Positions 5,850 to 6,094 of a stretch of DNA of 6,094 nt are shown in pieces. The notes beneath the pieces were generated by a model. It had not been told where the DNA came from, searched no databases, and saw only the letters and a list, made by a program, of their open reading frames with translations. The translations under genes and the position numbers were made by a program. Within the stretch, counting starts at the first letter, position 1, and the number at the start of each line of letters is the position of its first letter. Origin of the DNA: CAYLLT01 sp964591605 (GTDB lineage: Bacteria; Planctomycetota; Phycisphaerae; UBA1845; PWPN01); the NCBI GenBank assembly GCA_964591605.1, contig CAZQEN010000417.1, positions 1 through 6,094 on the forward strand, in the 5' to 3' direction.

Positions 5850-5880
5850 TATAATTGGAGTATATAAGGTATAACTGGGA
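5850..5880 (+). promoter_or_regulatory. AT-rich patch with TATAAT and spaced direct repeat
   Basis: TATAAT at 5850-5855 is a perfect -10 consensus in an otherwise GC-rich window. The 11-mers TATAATTGGAG (5850-5860) and TATAACTGGGA (5870-5880) are similar and spaced exactly 20 bp apart. No good -35 box sits 16-18 bp upstream (TTGCGC at 5830 is only 14 bp away), and no gene follows in the window, so a promoter is only a possibility. Confidence 0.25.
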
Positions 5881-5938
5881 ACTCCGCAAGACGGACTCCT
5901 GCCGTTTTCGGTATGAGAGTTTCACGCTGGGTGCGCGA

Positions 5939-6065
5939 GGCCCGGCATTCATGCCGGGTCACCGGGCGGTATCGAATTGCCGATGCCGGTTCACCGGCAT
6001 TCTCGTCCCGGCCTACGCCACAGGCCGGCGCTAAAGCAGGAAGAGAAGCCCGCTGGAAGCGGGCT
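5939..6065. repeat. Cluster of four GC-rich hairpins (REP-like)
   Basis: There are four consecutive inverted repeats. (1) CCCGGCAT/ATGCCGGG at 5941-5958, extendable by two pairs. (2) ATGCCGG/CCGGCAT at 5983-6000, loop TTCA. (3) CCGGCCT/AGGCCGG at 6008-6028, 7-nt loop. (4) AGCCCGC/GCGGGCT at 6047-6065, 5-nt loop. Hairpins 1 and 2 also share a 15-bp direct repeat. No U-tracts follow, so stacked terminators are unlikely. The arrangement fits a cluster of palindromic intergenic repeats; it may continue past the window end. Confidence 0.65.
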
Positions 6066-6094
6066 CGAGGCCGACGGGACGCCCCGAACCCGGC

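Larger units (their letters stand above)
5395..6094. other. Gene-free, repeat-rich downstream region
   Basis: Seven hundred bases follow the permease stop without a credible gene on either strand. Open frames here (the longest 98 and 139 codons) have repeat-derived, low-complexity or cysteine/arginine-rich translations, no family motifs and no convincing ribosome site. There is no obvious intrinsic terminator just after the permease; a small palindrome ATGAG-AC-CTCAT lies at 5411-5422. The region is instead a series of short tandem and inverted repeats, listed separately. Composition shifts to AT-rich around 5840-5880 and back to GC-rich after 5930. Confidence 0.7.

Noticed and set aside
5930..6094. 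tRNA or structured RNA gene suggested by consecutive stems and GGTTCA
   Set aside because: The stems are separate hairpins and do not form a cloverleaf; no acceptor stem or anticodon arm can be assigned.

Overview
This is a GC-rich window with three credible protein genes in a repeat-laden background. I favour a planctomycete-type bacterium (Planctomycetota, perhaps Phycisphaerae). The reasons are the GC-rich codon use, the 245-aa ATPase plus large 10-helix FtsX-type permease pair, and above all the short GAGATTT- and GTGAGAAn-type tandem repeats scattered between genes, which I associate from memory with planctomycete genomes. That assignment is inference; the sequence holds no rRNA or other phylogenetic marker.

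Layout. Positions 1-385 hold no gene: two blocks of an 8-bp purine-rich tandem repeat (GTGAGAAn), each ending in a nearly identical 39-bp unit, with two back-to-back G-quadruplex motifs between them. On the minus strand, 408-1307 encodes a 299-aa calcineurin-like metallophosphoesterase with all metal-binding motifs visible. A divergent intergenic region (1308-1670) holds an 11-bp-stem palindromic element and a GAGATTT heptamer repeat. On the plus strand, 1671-2408 encodes an ABC ATPase of the LolD/YbbA/MacB class. It overlaps by 44 bp the start of a 1009-aa permease (2365-5394) with two FtsX-like units and about 10 membrane helices. The last 700 bp (5395-6094) hold no convincing gene but contain a second heptamer repeat, an inverted repeat around 5681-5719, a 10-bp GC-rich hairpin at 5731-5768, an AT-rich patch with a spaced TATAAY direct repeat, and four consecutive GC-rich hairpins that look like a REP-type palindrome cluster.

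How the genes fit together. The ATPase and permease almost certainly form one two-gene operon and one complex: an ATPase dimer in the cytoplasm drives an inner-membrane FtsX-type permease with two large extracytoplasmic domains. Relatives of this class move lipoproteins or lipids or pass mechanical force across the membrane rather than importing solutes. No adaptor (MacA/HlyD-like) gene lies in the window. The divergent phosphoesterase is a soluble enzyme with no evident tie to the transporter beyond the shared upstream region.

I see no undescribed protein system. The most unusual material is the non-coding part: several unrelated repeat families packed into about 1.4 kb of intergenic DNA, the paired G4 motifs, and a plus-strand G excess that persists across genes on both strands.
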